64,000 bases of DNA from NCBI GenBank assembly GCA_016702705.1, contig JADJDM010000002.1, forward strand, positions 124,001-188,000, written 5' to 3'. Positions within the stretch are counted from its first letter, which is position 1. Each line of letters starts with the position of its first letter. Both the position numbers and the translations under genes were made by a program. Of the stretch, positions 1-9,783 are shown piece after piece. The stretch comes from Bacteroidota bacterium (GTDB taxonomy: Bacteria; Bacteroidota; Bacteroidia; B-17B0; Aurantibacillaceae). Under the pieces are notes generated by a model. That model was not told the origin of the DNA. It made no database searches and saw nothing but the letters and a program-made list of their open reading frames with translations.

Positions 1-185
1 AAATTCCTGTCGCTAAGCAAAGACGCTACAGGGGTTGCAAAGGTTGGTTAGTCTTGGACTAAGCAGCCATAGCGTAAGAATTCTCTTCGCCAGATAAAAT
101 TTTGAGATTTAGATTTAAAGTGCTCCGTTCCCAATACACTACATGCTTACACTCCTACTGCTCTCGCTGTCAAAACCGGGCGGGC
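1..185 (-). ncRNA. ssrA: Transfer-messenger RNA (tmRNA), 3' end outside window
   Basis: Read on the minus strand, the sequence begins near position 185 with GGGCCCGCCCGGTTTTGACA, a tmRNA-like 5' end. About 95 bases later it contains a short tag reading frame, codons 91 down to 62, followed by TAG at 61-59. The encoded tag is GEENSYAMAA, which matches the usual G-E-x-N-x-A-x-A-A style of tmRNA degradation tags. tmRNA rescues stalled ribosomes and tags the unfinished protein for proteolysis. The 3' half (pseudoknots and acceptor strand) lies beyond the window edge, so the gene is partial. The exact 5' end is estimated from the expected acceptor-stem start. A TAnnTTTG promoter element sits about 90 bases upstream. 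Confidence 0.88.
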
Positions 186-202
186 CCATTGTTTTAATTG
201 AG

Positions 203-230
203 AATGAAGAATTAAAAATGAAGAATTGAA
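203..230. repeat. Two tandem 14-bp direct repeats (AATGAAGAATTAAA-like)
   Basis: The 11-mer AATGAAGAATT occurs at 203-213 and again at 217-227, giving two tandem copies with a 14-bp period. They lie between the tmRNA 5' end and its promoter. The function is unknown; this could be simple AT-rich sequence drift. Confidence 0.6.
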
Positions 231-273
231 TTGCTACATGTTTAATTATTCAGTAAGGCTCAAAGAACTAAGG

Positions 274-281
274 CAAAGATA
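274..281 (-). promoter_or_regulatory. TAnnTTTG promoter element for tmRNA
   Basis: The minus strand reads TATCTTTG, an exact match to the Bacteroidota -7 consensus TAnnTTTG. It is oriented toward the tmRNA gene, about 90 bases upstream of the estimated mature 5' end, so a precursor leader would be removed by processing. Confidence 0.6.
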
Positions 282-446
282 AGCATAAAATGAGCGGATT
301 GTTACATCCTTCACATAATTTATAATATCAATGTGATTCGGGTTTTGTGGCAGCAAAATGCGAATCTTACAGTGATATATGCCGATTGAATGAATGTTTT
401 GTCCAATGCAATTGGGCAATTACATGAATCACATCGGTATAATTTG

Positions 447-454
447 TATTTTTG
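447..454 (+). promoter_or_regulatory. TAnnTTTG promoter element abutting the thioesterase start
   Basis: TATTTTTG ends at 454 and the ATG follows three bases later at 458. If transcription starts the usual few bases after this element, the message would be leaderless. No clear -33 TTG was found at the expected spacing. Confidence 0.5.
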
Positions 455-457
455 CAC

Positions 458-886
458 ATGGATTATTCTCAGTTTAAACACCAGATACCAATACAAATTC
501 GTTTTGTTGATATTGATGCTTTTGGGCATGTAAATAACGCTGTTTTTGCTTCGTATTACGAAATGGCGCGCGTAGCTTATTTTGATCAAGTGCTTGGTGA
601 GCGCGTTAATTGGAACCAAACAGGAATGATATTGGCAAAAAACATTTTGGAATATCGTTTCCCTATTTTTTTAAGAGATAAAATAAAATGCTATAGCTCG
701 GTTGTGCAATTAGGAAACAAAAGTTTTGAAATTCATAATACCTTAGCTAGAGTTGATAAGGATGGCGAAACACTAGTAGCATTTGCAATTGGTACCTTAG
801 TATGTTATAATTACGAAATAAAAGAAACAATTGAAATTCCCGAAAATTGGCGCAAGTGTTTGATGGAGTTCGAAGGTTTAAAATAA
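458..886 (+). CDS. Acyl-CoA thioesterase, 4HBT hot-dog family
   Basis: This 142-residue protein is the usual length for a single hot-dog domain of the 4-hydroxybenzoyl-CoA thioesterase/YbgC type, which hydrolyses acyl-CoA thioesters in the cytoplasm. The diagnostic N-terminal segment RFVDIDAFGHVNNAVF is present, including the family's catalytic Asp and the GHVNN turn, followed by a Y-E-x-A-R helix. I chose the ATG at 458 rather than the TTG at 452, because 452 lies inside the promoter element and 458 begins where relatives begin. The gene converges on asnB with stop codons at 886 and 887, leaving no space for a terminator between them. The substrate is unknown. Confidence 0.85.
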   Translation: MDYSQFKHQIPIQIRFVDIDAFGHVNNAVFASYYEMARVAYFDQVLGERVNWNQTGMILAKNILEYRFPIFLRDKIKCYSSVVQLGNKSFEIHNTLARVDKDGETLVAFAIGTLVCYNYEIKETIEIPENWRKCLMEFEGLK

Positions 887-2846
887 TTATTTCATTTGGA
901 AAACATCTTTCCAAACTGCATAGGTTAAAGCTTTAAATAAAACTGTTTTTTCTCCGCTTCCTTCAGTTAGCTTATCAAGGTTTTTAATGATTTTGTTTTT
1001 ATCAATAAAATCATCATTTAATCCTTCTAGTATTTCTAACACTTTTGCTTTGTTGCTTTGCAACCATTTATTATTGGGAGTAACATATCCCATTTTATCT
1101 TTACGATTATAAATGTTTGTTGGAATGTTTTCTTTTACAGCCTCTCTTAATAAAGATTTAGTTATTCCATTATGCATTTTATAAGAACTAGCAATTGAAA
1201 ATGTGTTTTCAACTAAATGAATATCATCTGCAAATGGAGTTCGTGATTCAACCGAATGCCACATGCCGCAACGGTCTTCACACTTTAAGTATAATTTTAA
1301 TCTTGAATTAATAAACTCTGCTTGCAAAGCTTCGTTAAGGGTATTAAAATTTTTTGTTTTGTCTTTCGTTTCAAATTGGCCCGCTATATTTTTTGAGAGA
1401 TATGCTTCAGGATTTGATTTTAGTTTTCTTACTTGATGCAGTAAGCCCGAGTTTTTTTTTCTTAGCGTTTTCTTTTATCCAATGTTTTGCTGTTTCGGAT
1501 AATTCGCCACGTTTTTTTAATTCGGCTATAGCGGCTTTGTATCCAAGGTTTGCAGCAAACTCATTCCAGTAATTTGCAAAGTAGGGTAGGTAGCCTGCAA
1601 ATAACTCGTCTCCACCTTGCCCATCAAGCACAACTTTTACTCCATGCTTTCTACTTAATTCCATTACTTTAAACTGCGCATAAGTACTAGTGCTCCACAA
1701 TGGAATATCCTGACTGTAAACTAAATCCTTTAATTCAGTAAATAATCCTTCACTAGTAGGAGTACAAGTATGCCAAGCAGAATTAGTAGCGTCAACAACT
1801 TCTTTTGCCCATTTACTTTCATCTATACTTTCATTTGGGAAAGTTGCAGTAAACAAATGTATTGGCTCTTTACTTGAATTTAGTTTGTTCATAGTGCCTG
1901 TAATAGCACTGCTATCAATGCCTCCGCTTAAGCAAGATCCTACTGCAACATCCGAGCGTAAGCGCAAACGAATGGCATCGTTAAAAAGTGTTGTTGTTTT
2001 TTCTATATGTTGTTTGTAGTTCTGCTCATTAAATTCTTCGAAAGCAGTATTTACTTTTAAGTTGTAATAACTTTCAATTGTTAATGCCCCGCTGTTTAAA
2101 TCGAAAAATAAATTGTTGGAAGGAAATAACTCGATGATGTTTTTAAAGAAACCTTCAGTCTCATATTCTTCTTCGTTCTTAGCAAAGAAATCGTAAACAG
2201 CTTTTGGATTTATTTCTTTTTTGTAAAATGGCAGCTGGGCAATTGCTTTCTGTTCGGATGCAAAACAAAACACGCCGTCCTGATTGTAATAATAGAAAGG
2301 CTTAACACCAAAGCGGTCACGCGATGCAAAGAGTGTATTATTTGTTCTGTCATGTATAACAAACGACCACATGCCGTTGAACTGATTTACACATTGTTTG
2401 CCCCATTCTTTATAAGAAGCTAATATTACTTCTGTATCCGAAGACGTAATAAAGCTGTGTCCTTTTGCAGTTAAGCTTTCTCTTATCTCAATGTAATTGT
2501 AAATCTCGCCATTAAAAGTAATCCAGTATTGCTCGTCAAACTTACTCATGGGTTGATGTCCGCTAGCAGTTATATCAATAATAGAGAGCCTGCGATGGGC
2601 TAATGCTACATTGTAATTTGCCCCGCTATTATTAATGTTTACTGAAGAGCAGAAAGGCAAACGAGAGTGCTTTACTTCTTCCTGAGTTTCATCCGAAACA
2701 CAAACTTGAAATTCAGTTTGATTAAATAGAACAAATCCCTCATCATCTGGACCACGGTGCTTAATGCTTTTGCTCATGCTTAGTATAGCCGAACGCAAAT
2801 CAAATTTTGATTTACCCGTATTAACTATGCCTGCAATGCCACACAT
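887..2846 (-). CDS. asnB: Asparagine synthetase (glutamine-hydrolysing), one frameshift
   Basis: The N-terminal part (2846 down to about 1460) starts MCGIAGIVN with the catalytic Cys2 of the class II glutamine amidotransferase domain. It continues into the ATP-pyrophosphatase domain with the SGGIDSSAI P-loop. The C-terminal part (to 887) carries RTPFADD and the conserved tail. The frame changes at a run of nine T (1452-1460, A9 on the coding strand). The intervening 1328-1450 is open in the second frame and reads as normal AsnB sequence, so this is one gene of about 650 residues. The enzyme makes asparagine from aspartate. AsnB-like proteins in glycan clusters often amidate sugar acids instead, and this one sits next to a flippase. 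The break is probably a sequencing error, but A9 is also a slippage-prone tract. Confidence 0.88.
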
Positions 2847-4097
2847 TTATTTGTTCAGTTTTAAAATATTATTGAAAGTAAAAAATTGTTCTGTAATACT
2901 TGCCTTTGTTTTTATTTTGAAAGATACAATTAAATAAAGCGATGAAATAATGTAAGATAAACACGATGTATAAGCTGCACCTTCAATTCCGTATTTAGGA
3001 ATAAAGATGATTCCGCAAATGGCAGTTACTGCAAATGCAAGTAAAGATGCCTGTGTACTTATTTTCATCATGCCAATACCAGCAAAGTAATGTGAGTATA
3101 TGCCTGTAAAGCCCATCAACACAATACCTGGACTAATCAACATAATTACATTTCGCATTTCTGAAAAATCTTGTCCAAACAAATAAATAAAGACAGTGTT
3201 AGGCAGAAGTAGTAAAATTAGAACTGCAAATGTGGTTAAGATGAAACAAATTTTTGAAAGTTTAATGGAATAGCTGATTGCAAACTGTTTGTTATCGTTA
3301 TTAGCAAGCGTTGCGTACTGTACCATGGATATTCCATTCATAATTACCCAAACAGCTTCTGCAACAGACGAACCAGTTGAAAACACCCCAACGTATTGTT
3401 TACCTTGAACTGGAAAAAAGTGATCGAGTAAATAATAAGATAAACGATAGTTTAGTAATTGAATTGCATTTCCAGCCTGCACAATAAAACCGTAACTTAA
3501 AATCTCCTTGCAAATATGGAAAAAGTTGGCCTTCTCTATTGGGAAAATATCTTTTCTTAATTGAAAAAAACTATAAATAAAATTTATGCTATATCCAATT
3601 AGTAATGCTAAGTAATAGGTTTGTGCGTTTTTTTGATCTTTCACAAAAAGCATAAATAATAAAACTAAGAAGAGAGTAAGGGTTTGTAAAATATTTGCAA
3701 TGTTATTATGTTTTATTTTTTCGAGTCCGTTTAAAAACATATTGCTTACACTGCTTAAGTTAAGTGTAAGCGATAAAAAAGTAAACCACAAATAATCTTT
3801 AAAATCGTATCCTAAATATAAATTGAAAATAAATGGAAGTAATAAACCACTAATAATTGCGATAGAATAGGAGGGAAGCACTAAACGCCTAGCTTTTAAT
3901 TTAGGGATTAAATACACTAATGCACTTCCGCCAATTAAATCATTAATCATTAAAATAAGTGTAACATTTAAATACATTAAACTCATTTGTCCACGTCCTT
4001 CCGAACCAGTGAATTTGGCGGTAAGTATTACAATTAAAAAATTGATGATAGAAATAATACCCTTCGAAAATATAGTCTGTATTATTTTATTCAGCAT
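2847..4097 (-). CDS. Polysaccharide flippase, Wzx/MOP-superfamily membrane protein
   Basis: This 416-residue protein is almost entirely hydrophobic, with roughly 12 membrane segments. It begins MLNKIIQTIFSKGIISIINF and then has the short basic/Gly loop typical of O-antigen and oligosaccharide flippases (FTGSEGRGQMS). Such proteins move undecaprenyl-linked repeat units across the inner membrane. Its TAA stop (2849-2847) directly abuts the asnB start at 2846, and the GT9 gene ends four bases upstream of its start, so the cluster is probably one transcript. I assign the family from hydropathy pattern, N-terminal motif and context; the exact substrate cannot be inferred. Confidence 0.8.
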   Translation of the reverse strand: MLNKIIQTIFSKGIISIINFLIVILTAKFTGSEGRGQMSLMYLNVTLILMINDLIGGSALVYLIPKLKARRLVLPSYSIAIISGLLLPFIFNLYLGYDFKDYLWFTFLSLTLNLSSVSNMFLNGLEKIKHNNIANILQTLTLFLVLLFMLFVKDQKNAQTYYLALLIGYSINFIYSFFQLRKDIFPIEKANFFHICKEILSYGFIVQAGNAIQLLNYRLSYYLLDHFFPVQGKQYVGVFSTGSSVAEAVWVIMNGISMVQYATLANNDNKQFAISYSIKLSKICFILTTFAVLILLLLPNTVFIYLFGQDFSEMRNVIMLISPGIVLMGFTGIYSHYFAGIGMMKISTQASLLAFAVTAICGIIFIPKYGIEGAAYTSCLSYIISSLYLIVSFKIKTKASITEQFFTFNNILKLNK

Positions 4098-4100
4098 TAT

Positions 4101-5141
4101 TTAGGAGTGGTGCGTCAAAAATAATTGTAAATGTTGATACACAATTTTACTGCTTAATTCTTGTAAGCAAATAAAATCGGGGCAAGTAGCAGGATTTTTA
4201 ACGCGGGTTTTGTTTGCATTAATCCAGGCACTGCACGGGCGACATTTAATAGTTGTATTAAATACAATTTGATGTTTGATAGGATTAAATGCGTTGTATG
4301 AATATAATTTTTCGTTAGACGCACCCCAAATAGTTAAGGTAGGTTTGTTTAAAGCAACAGCGTTGTGCATTAAACCGCTATCACCACCAATTAAACAGCA
4401 AGCGTTTTGTATAACAGAAAGTAATTCTTTTTAGCTCGTTTTTCCTGTTAAGTTAACTACGTTTTTAGCTTCTAATTTTTTATTGATTTCAATTTCCGTG
4501 TTGTCACCTAAAAGTACAATTTGCTTCTCAGGATGTTCTTTTGAAAGTAAAGTAATTAACTCTTTCCACTTTTTTACATCCCAAATTTTAAATGGGGTTT
4601 CATTATTGCCAGCGCCTGCTTGCAAAGCAATGTATGATTTAGGTAAATTAAATTTACTCAGGTCTTCTTTTTTTATGTTTAAATGAAAATCCGCTTCTGT
4701 TAACATGCCCCGTTTTTTATAAAGGTGTAAATTTTGTTCCGAGTCATGAATGTTACTTTCTGGTTCAATAAAATGTATGTTCTCTGGGATTTCGTATGTG
4801 AATTTTACTTTTTTATTGGTGATTACTTTTTTTGAAGTTTGTGAAGCCGCAACTAAATTGCCCTTGCTAGCTGCAAAAAAATTAACGAATGAAATATCAA
4901 ATGGAGTAAATGCATAACGCCCAATAAACCAAACCATCTTTGGTTTTGATAAAATAATCATTTTATCATCTAATAGTTCAATACACTCATAAAGACCATG
5001 CACTAAAAATTTGGAAGTGAAAATTCCAGTTACATGATAACCATCGCTTTTTAATTCCTTGATTAGAGGTGTTAATAGCAATGCATCACCAATACCGGCA
5101 GAAAAATAAATGGCAGCTTTTTTATTTTTTTTTGCTTGCAA
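4101..5141 (-). CDS. Glycosyltransferase family 9 (heptosyltransferase-like), in-frame stop
   Basis: The N-terminal part has the GT9 start (AIYFSAGIGDALLLTPLIKEL). The middle has the nucleotide-sugar segment IALQAGAGNNETPFKIWDV and VVNLTGKTS. After an in-frame TAA at 4433-4431 the same frame continues KELLSVIQNACCLIGGDSGLMH, which is the family's D-S-G-x-M-H box, and then TLTIWGASNE. The stop occupies a position that is normally hydrophobic (TTA to TAA would be one base). GT9 enzymes add heptose or similar sugars to lipopolysaccharide core. The 3' end of the upstream FkbM gene overlaps this start by 20 bases. Either a sequencing substitution or a genuine nonsense mutation explains the stop. 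Confidence 0.8.
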
Positions 5142-5994
5142 AGATTCTATCTAATTTAGTGTTTAAGTCTTGAATTTCATTTAAAATTACATTTTTTATC
5201 GGAATAAAAAGAAAATTATTTACATATTTACGAGTGCCCCAATCTGCTTGATTTTGAGAAGGTTCGGATGTAACTTCGGTAAGGTGGTGGGTGGAAATAT
5301 TAAAGTAAAACACCTTGTATTTATGCTGATGTTTACTATTTATTGAATTGATAATTTCCAAAACTGTATGCGGTTGATGATGTTTTTTTTCGATTTCTAT
5401 AAGCAATAACGGAGAATGTTCTTCAATAGTATGTTGCGCACCTTCTAAAACAGCTAATTCAAATCCTTCAACATCAATCTTAATGAAATCAACACGTTTA
5501 ATTTTATAAGAAGCAACAACGTCATCTAAACGTTTGCATTGCACTTCAAAAATATCAGCTGAAGTTTCATTTGATTCTTTAGATTCTGTATTAAGCGAAC
5601 CCAAAGAATCATCTTCATGTCCGTTTAGTGATGGAACTTTAAATTGCGCTTTTGTTTCCTCATTGCTTAAAGCATAAGGTAAAACGTTTACTTCACTAAA
5701 TATTTTTTCAAGAATGTAATTTAATTTGGGGTTAGGTTCAAAACTATAGATGTTGTATGGCTCTATAAATTTAGATGCTGCATAGGTGTATTCCCCTTTG
5801 TTGCAACCAACATCGAGAAAAACAGAATCAACGTGTTTGGCTAGAATTTCTTCCACTACAAGCACTTCTGGCTCATTGTTGATTTCATTTAAAGTGTCCC
5901 AACTAAAATTAGCCTGTTCTTTAAAAATTCTATTCTTAACAACATTCGGAAATGTGGCAAGTAAAATTGATTTTATAGTTGATTTTAATAACAT
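5122..5994 (-). CDS. FkbM-family SAM-dependent methyltransferase
   Basis: The protein has 290 residues. The SAM-binding motif FLDVGCNKGEYTYAASKF lies near residue 58, followed by YSFEPNPKL. The FkbM signature RVDFIKIDVEGFELAVLEGA is near residue 165. FkbM proteins O-methylate sugars or polyketides; beside a GT9, a flippase and AsnB, a sugar residue of a surface glycan is the likely target (inference). The start at 5994 directly abuts the stop of the SpoIIE-type gene, and its 3' end overlaps the GT9 gene by 20 bases, supporting cotranscription. Confidence 0.85.
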   Translation of the reverse strand: MLLKSTIKSILLATFPNVVKNRIFKEQANFSWDTLNEINNEPEVLVVEEILAKHVDSVFLDVGCNKGEYTYAASKFIEPYNIYSFEPNPKLNYILEKIFSEVNVLPYALSNEETKAQFKVPSLNGHEDDSLGSLNTESKESNETSADIFEVQCKRLDDVVASYKIKRVDFIKIDVEGFELAVLEGAQHTIEEHSPLLLIEIEKKHHQPHTVLEIINSINSKHQHKYKVFYFNISTHHLTEVTSEPSQNQADWGTRKYVNNFLFIPIKNVILNEIQDLNTKLDRIFASKKK

Positions 5995-8192
5995 TTATAT
6001 TTTCACTCCTATGATGCAAACATCATCCACTTGTTCCAATTCACCTCTCCAAGCTTCAAATTTTTCAGCTAATATAGCTGATTGTTCGTTAGGAGTTTTA
6101 TTTACATTTTGAACTAGTATCTCAGCAAAAGGTTTGTATTTAAATTTCTTTCCATTTGGCCCGCCAAATTGGTCGGCAAATCCATCAGTAAAAAGGTAAA
6201 AAGTTGTGTTTTCTTTATACTCTATTTCATGCGTAGTAAATGGATTTACTTTATCTGTTTTTCCTATTGGTTGTTTATCAGCTTTTATTTCAAACATAGC
6301 AATTTCTCCCCCTTCAATTGTTTTGTTGGAAGATTGGGACGCTGAGGCACTCGAAGCGTACCATAATGGATTATTTGCCCCGCTCCAAAATACTTTTTTG
6401 TTTTTAGAGTCAATACATAAAAGAGAAATGTCCATTCCATCTTTTACTTCGCTTGTGCTTTTTTCGAAGGTTTCTACAACTAGCTCTTTTGTTTTATCTA
6501 ATATTTTCCCTGTTTCGGTTAAATTGAATTCTTTTACTGAACGGTTAAGTGCATTACTACAAACTACAGAAACCATTGCGCCTGGTACACCATGTCCTGT
6601 GCTATCAGCAGCTGCTATAAAAAATAAGTCTCTAATGTTTTCTGCCCAATAAAAATCGCCTGCAACTATGTCCTTTGGTTTATATAAAATGAAATTATTT
6701 TTAATATTACTATCAATAAATGCAAACGGAGGCAAAATTGCTTCTTGCAAGCGCTTTGCGTAGGTTATACTTTCAATAATTTCGGTTTGTTTTTCTTGAA
6801 GTAAGTGCTTTTGCTCTTCAGCAATATCTTTTTGTTTTTCTGCTATTTCTTTTTGCTTCTCAACTTCGGTTTTTTGAGCAGCAATTAATTTATTTGCTTT
6901 TCGAGATTTGGCTAAACTAAAGAATACGAATATTAAAAACACTCCTAGTAATCCTGAGCCAGCAATCATTAATTTTTGAATGAACTTTTGTTGCTTTAAA
7001 TTTTCATTGCTTAGTTCTTTTTCCTTCTCTAAACCATGTATTTGTTTTTGTTTGTTTTCGGCCTCAATATTTTTTTTAACAATTTCGTTTTCCTTGTTTT
7101 TAATACTTAGCTCATCAATTAACTTTTGTTGATTTAAACGCTCAATTTCTTTTTTCTTTTCGTTTGCTAAGAGCATGTTTTTTAATAGTTCGGATTCTTT
7201 TGCTTTAATGGTGAGGGTGGATACAGCCTTGTCTTTGGCTAATAGTTCTAATTCTAACTGATTGCGTTTTATTTCTTCTTGTTGGTGACGGAGTTCTTCT
7301 TCTTTTTGTTTTTTTTCTTCTTCAGTTTTTCTAAGGTTTTCTTGATTCTTAACCAAATCATTTTTTCTATCTATATTTTTGTTTTCTTCTTCTGCAATTA
7401 GTTTTAATACAAAAAATTGAGATTTGTATTTCACGGTGTCATTATAAGTTGAAAATTTATTCTGCAAATAAAATTTACTTGATAGCAAATCACCATTTTC
7501 ACTATATTCAAGTACGTAACCATTTATTAAATTTTCAGATGCCATTCCAATTTTATTGACTTTACCATTTTTATAATATGATGAAATTATTCCAGAATAA
7601 TTTCCATTTACACGAGAGAACTTATAACTTATAGTTTGGTCTGGATAATAATAAGTTGTTGTGTAACCTTTATTTCCGAAATTATAGTAGCATATGCTTT
7701 TTATATTTCCATTCTTATAGAACGACATTAAGGGTTCATGATTTCCATCTTCGATCGTAAAATCCTCATTTGTATCAGATGTAAAAGGATAGTACACAAG
7801 TCTTATTCGACCATTATCAAAGAAATGGTAATAATGATGGTAAACACCATTATTATAAAATTTACACATAATGGTTTGCCCATACTTTAAAATTATCTAT
7901 TTCATACTTTAGGCTTTTAGGACTGATTATATTATGCACTTTCTTTCTCTTCTTTATATTTATCAAATGTTATTATTTTTCCAGGCTTTTGAAATATCTT
8001 ATGTCTAATTTTTATATACCCAGTAAATTTTTTAGGAATTGAATCCCATTCTTCTTTTGCATTTGCAAATTCAACACAATTTGTATCTCTGCAAATGTTT
8101 TGACTGTAACTTAATCTACAAATAAACAACAAAACGAAGGCGATAATCACCTTCGTTTTAAATTGGAATTTATTTATTTTAGAATTTGTCAC
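5995..8192 (-). CDS. SpoIIE-type (PP2C-like) phosphatase with MORN/YwqK-like sensor region, two frameshifts
   Basis: The gene begins at 8192 with a hydrophobic export signal (KVIIAFVLLFICRLSYSQN). After a break near 7945 the next frame stays open as KVHNIISPKSLKYEID and on to WANHY. After a second break near 7870 it continues KFYNNGVYHHYY. Together they give about 730 residues. The order is: signal, several YYxNGxI-type MORN/YwqK repeats (periplasmic side), a Glu/Lys-rich coiled coil, one membrane helix (LMIAGSGLLGVFLIFVFF), a second coiled coil, then a SpoIIE phosphatase with AGDFYWAE, DSTGHGVPGAMVS and a late LFTDGFADQ motif. This would dephosphorylate a Ser/Thr-phosphorylated partner such as an anti-sigma antagonist, but no such partner lies nearby. 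FkbM starts right after its stop. Confidence 0.82.
8131..8159 (-). other. Perfect 10-bp hairpin overlapping signal-peptide codons
   Basis: AAAACGAAGG (8131-8140) and CCTTCGTTTT (8150-8159) are exact inverted repeats around a nine-base loop. On the minus strand the structure is followed by a T-rich stretch and lies about 45 bases after the serS stop, so it resembles an intrinsic terminator. It also encodes part of the signal peptide of the SpoIIE-type protein. Its function is not established. Confidence 0.5.
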
Positions 8193-8202
8193 ACTAATTA
8201 TC

Positions 8203-9477
8203 TTAACTAATCATATCAAACCCAGCATAAGGAATCAACGCCTTTGGTATTTTAATTCCTTCAGGTGTTTGATTGTTTTCTAAAATAGATGCAAGTATAC
8301 GTGGGAATGCTAAGGCACTTCCGTTTAAACTATGTGCTAATTGTGTTTTACCATCAGCACCTTTAAATCTACACTTTAAACGATTTGTTTGGAAGCTTTC
8401 AAAGTTTGATACAGAGCTCACTTCTAACCAACGTTTTTGTGCTGCACTAAATACTTCCATATCATACGTTAATGCAGAACCAAAACTCATATCACCACCG
8501 CATAATTTTAATGTACGGAATGGCAACTCTAAATCTTTTAATAAACCAGCAACATACTCACGCATCTCTTCTAATATTTCGTAAGATTTATCAGGATGAG
8601 CAATTTGTACAATCTCTACTTTATCAAATTGATGTAAACGATTTAATCCTCTTACATCTTTTCCATAACTTCCTGCTTCTCTACGGAAACAAAGTGTGTA
8701 GCCACAGTTCTTAATTGGTAAATCACTTTCTTTTAAAATTACATCACGGTAAATATTTGTGATAGGAACTTCAGCAGTTGGAATCATATATAAATTATCA
8801 ACTCCAACATGATACATCTGCCCTTCTTTATCTGGTAATTGTCCAGTTCCAAAACCACTGTCTTCATTTACTAAAATTGGTGGTTGAACTTCTAAGTATC
8901 CTTTTGCAGTTGCTTTATCTAAAAAATAATTTTGTAATGCACGTTGTAGTCTTGCTCCTTTACCTTTGTATACAGGGAAACCAGCTCCAGTTAATTTTAC
9001 GCCTAATTCAAAATCAATTAAATCATATTTAGCAGCAAGCTCCCAATGTGGAATAGCATTTTCATGCAATGTTGGAATTGTTCCATGCTCATATACATTC
9101 AAATTTTCTTCTGGAGTTTTTCCTGGAGGAACTGTTGCATTAGGTAAGTTTGGAACAAGAACTAATAATTTATGAATGTCATCTTCAGTAGCTTTTAATG
9201 CTTCATCAAATTCTTTTTCTTTCGTTTTTAATTCTCCTGTTTTAGCTTTTATACCTTCTGCTTCATCTTTTTTACCCGACTTCATTAACTCACCAATTTG
9301 TTTAGCTAAAGCATTTGCTTCTGCCTTGCAATCGTCAGCTTGTTTTTGAATTGTTCTACGATTGGTATCTAAGTCAATAATTTTAGAAATGATAGTATCA
9401 GCATCTTTAAAATTTTTGATAGCTAAACGCTTTAATACTTCTTCTTTGTTCTCGCGGATAAAATTTAGTTGTAACAT
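8203..9477 (-). CDS. serS: Seryl-tRNA synthetase
   Basis: The full-length protein has 424 residues, the normal size. It starts MLQLNFIRENKEEVLKRL and has the N-terminal tRNA-binding coiled coil (about residues 30-100). The class II core includes YMIPTAEVPITN, the motif 2 segment FRREAGSYGKDVRGLNRLHQF and the motif 3 segment NGSALAFPRILASILEN. It charges tRNA-Ser (and tRNA-Sec where present) in the cytoplasm. The toxin gene ends only three bases upstream of its ATG, so it is likely cotranscribed with the toxin-antitoxin pair. The frame is intact. Confidence 0.97.
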   Translation of the reverse strand: MLQLNFIRENKEEVLKRLAIKNFKDADTIISKIIDLDTNRRTIQKQADDCKAEANALAKQIGELMKSGKKDEAEGIKAKTGELKTKEKEFDEALKATEDDIHKLLVLVPNLPNATVPPGKTPEENLNVYEHGTIPTLHENAIPHWELAAKYDLIDFELGVKLTGAGFPVYKGKGARLQRALQNYFLDKATAKGYLEVQPPILVNEDSGFGTGQLPDKEGQMYHVGVDNLYMIPTAEVPITNIYRDVILKESDLPIKNCGYTLCFRREAGSYGKDVRGLNRLHQFDKVEIVQIAHPDKSYEILEEMREYVAGLLKDLELPFRTLKLCGGDMSFGSALTYDMEVFSAAQKRWLEVSSVSNFESFQTNRLKCRFKGADGKTQLAHSLNGSALAFPRILASILENNQTPEGIKIPKALIPYAGFDMIS

Positions 9478-9480
9478 ATA

Positions 9481-9783
9481 TTATTTTAATTTTTTTGGAT
9501 GTTTGTTTTTTTGTCGAGTATCATGTATTGCAACAATATTAATACTTTTGGCTTTAACAATAAAATATACTGCGTTATGTTTAGTTAATCTTGCTCGTTT
9601 AAATATTTTGGATTTTATTATTGTACTAGGAAATGAATTCGGCATACTTTGCATTTGTAACTCGAGTTTTTCTAATGAATCTAAAAAATCATCTGTTACA
9701 TTTTCGGGCCAGTTTTCTTTAAGATATTGAAGAACTATATTCAGATCTTTTTTAGCTCTTAACGAATACTTAACGACTCCCAT
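9481..9783 (-). CDS. ParE/RelE-superfamily toxin
   Basis: The 100-residue protein is typical of ParE-type toxins: SLRAKKDLNIVLQYLKENWP at the start, a central hydrophobic strand (NAVYFIVKAKSINIVAIHDTR) and a basic tail. ParE members poison DNA gyrase and RelE members cleave mRNA at the ribosome; sequence alone does not decide which. The start overlaps the upstream antitoxin gene by 14 bases, the usual arrangement, and serS follows after three bases. Confidence 0.8.
   Translation of the reverse strand: MGVVKYSLRAKKDLNIVLQYLKENWPENVTDDFLDSLEKLELQMQSMPNSFPSTIIKSKIFKRARLTKHNAVYFIVKAKSINIVAIHDTRQKNKHPKKLK

Noticed and set aside
320..619. 99-residue minus-strand frame opposite the thioesterase gene
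   Set aside because: It overlaps a clear thioesterase on the plus strand and has no recognisable motif.
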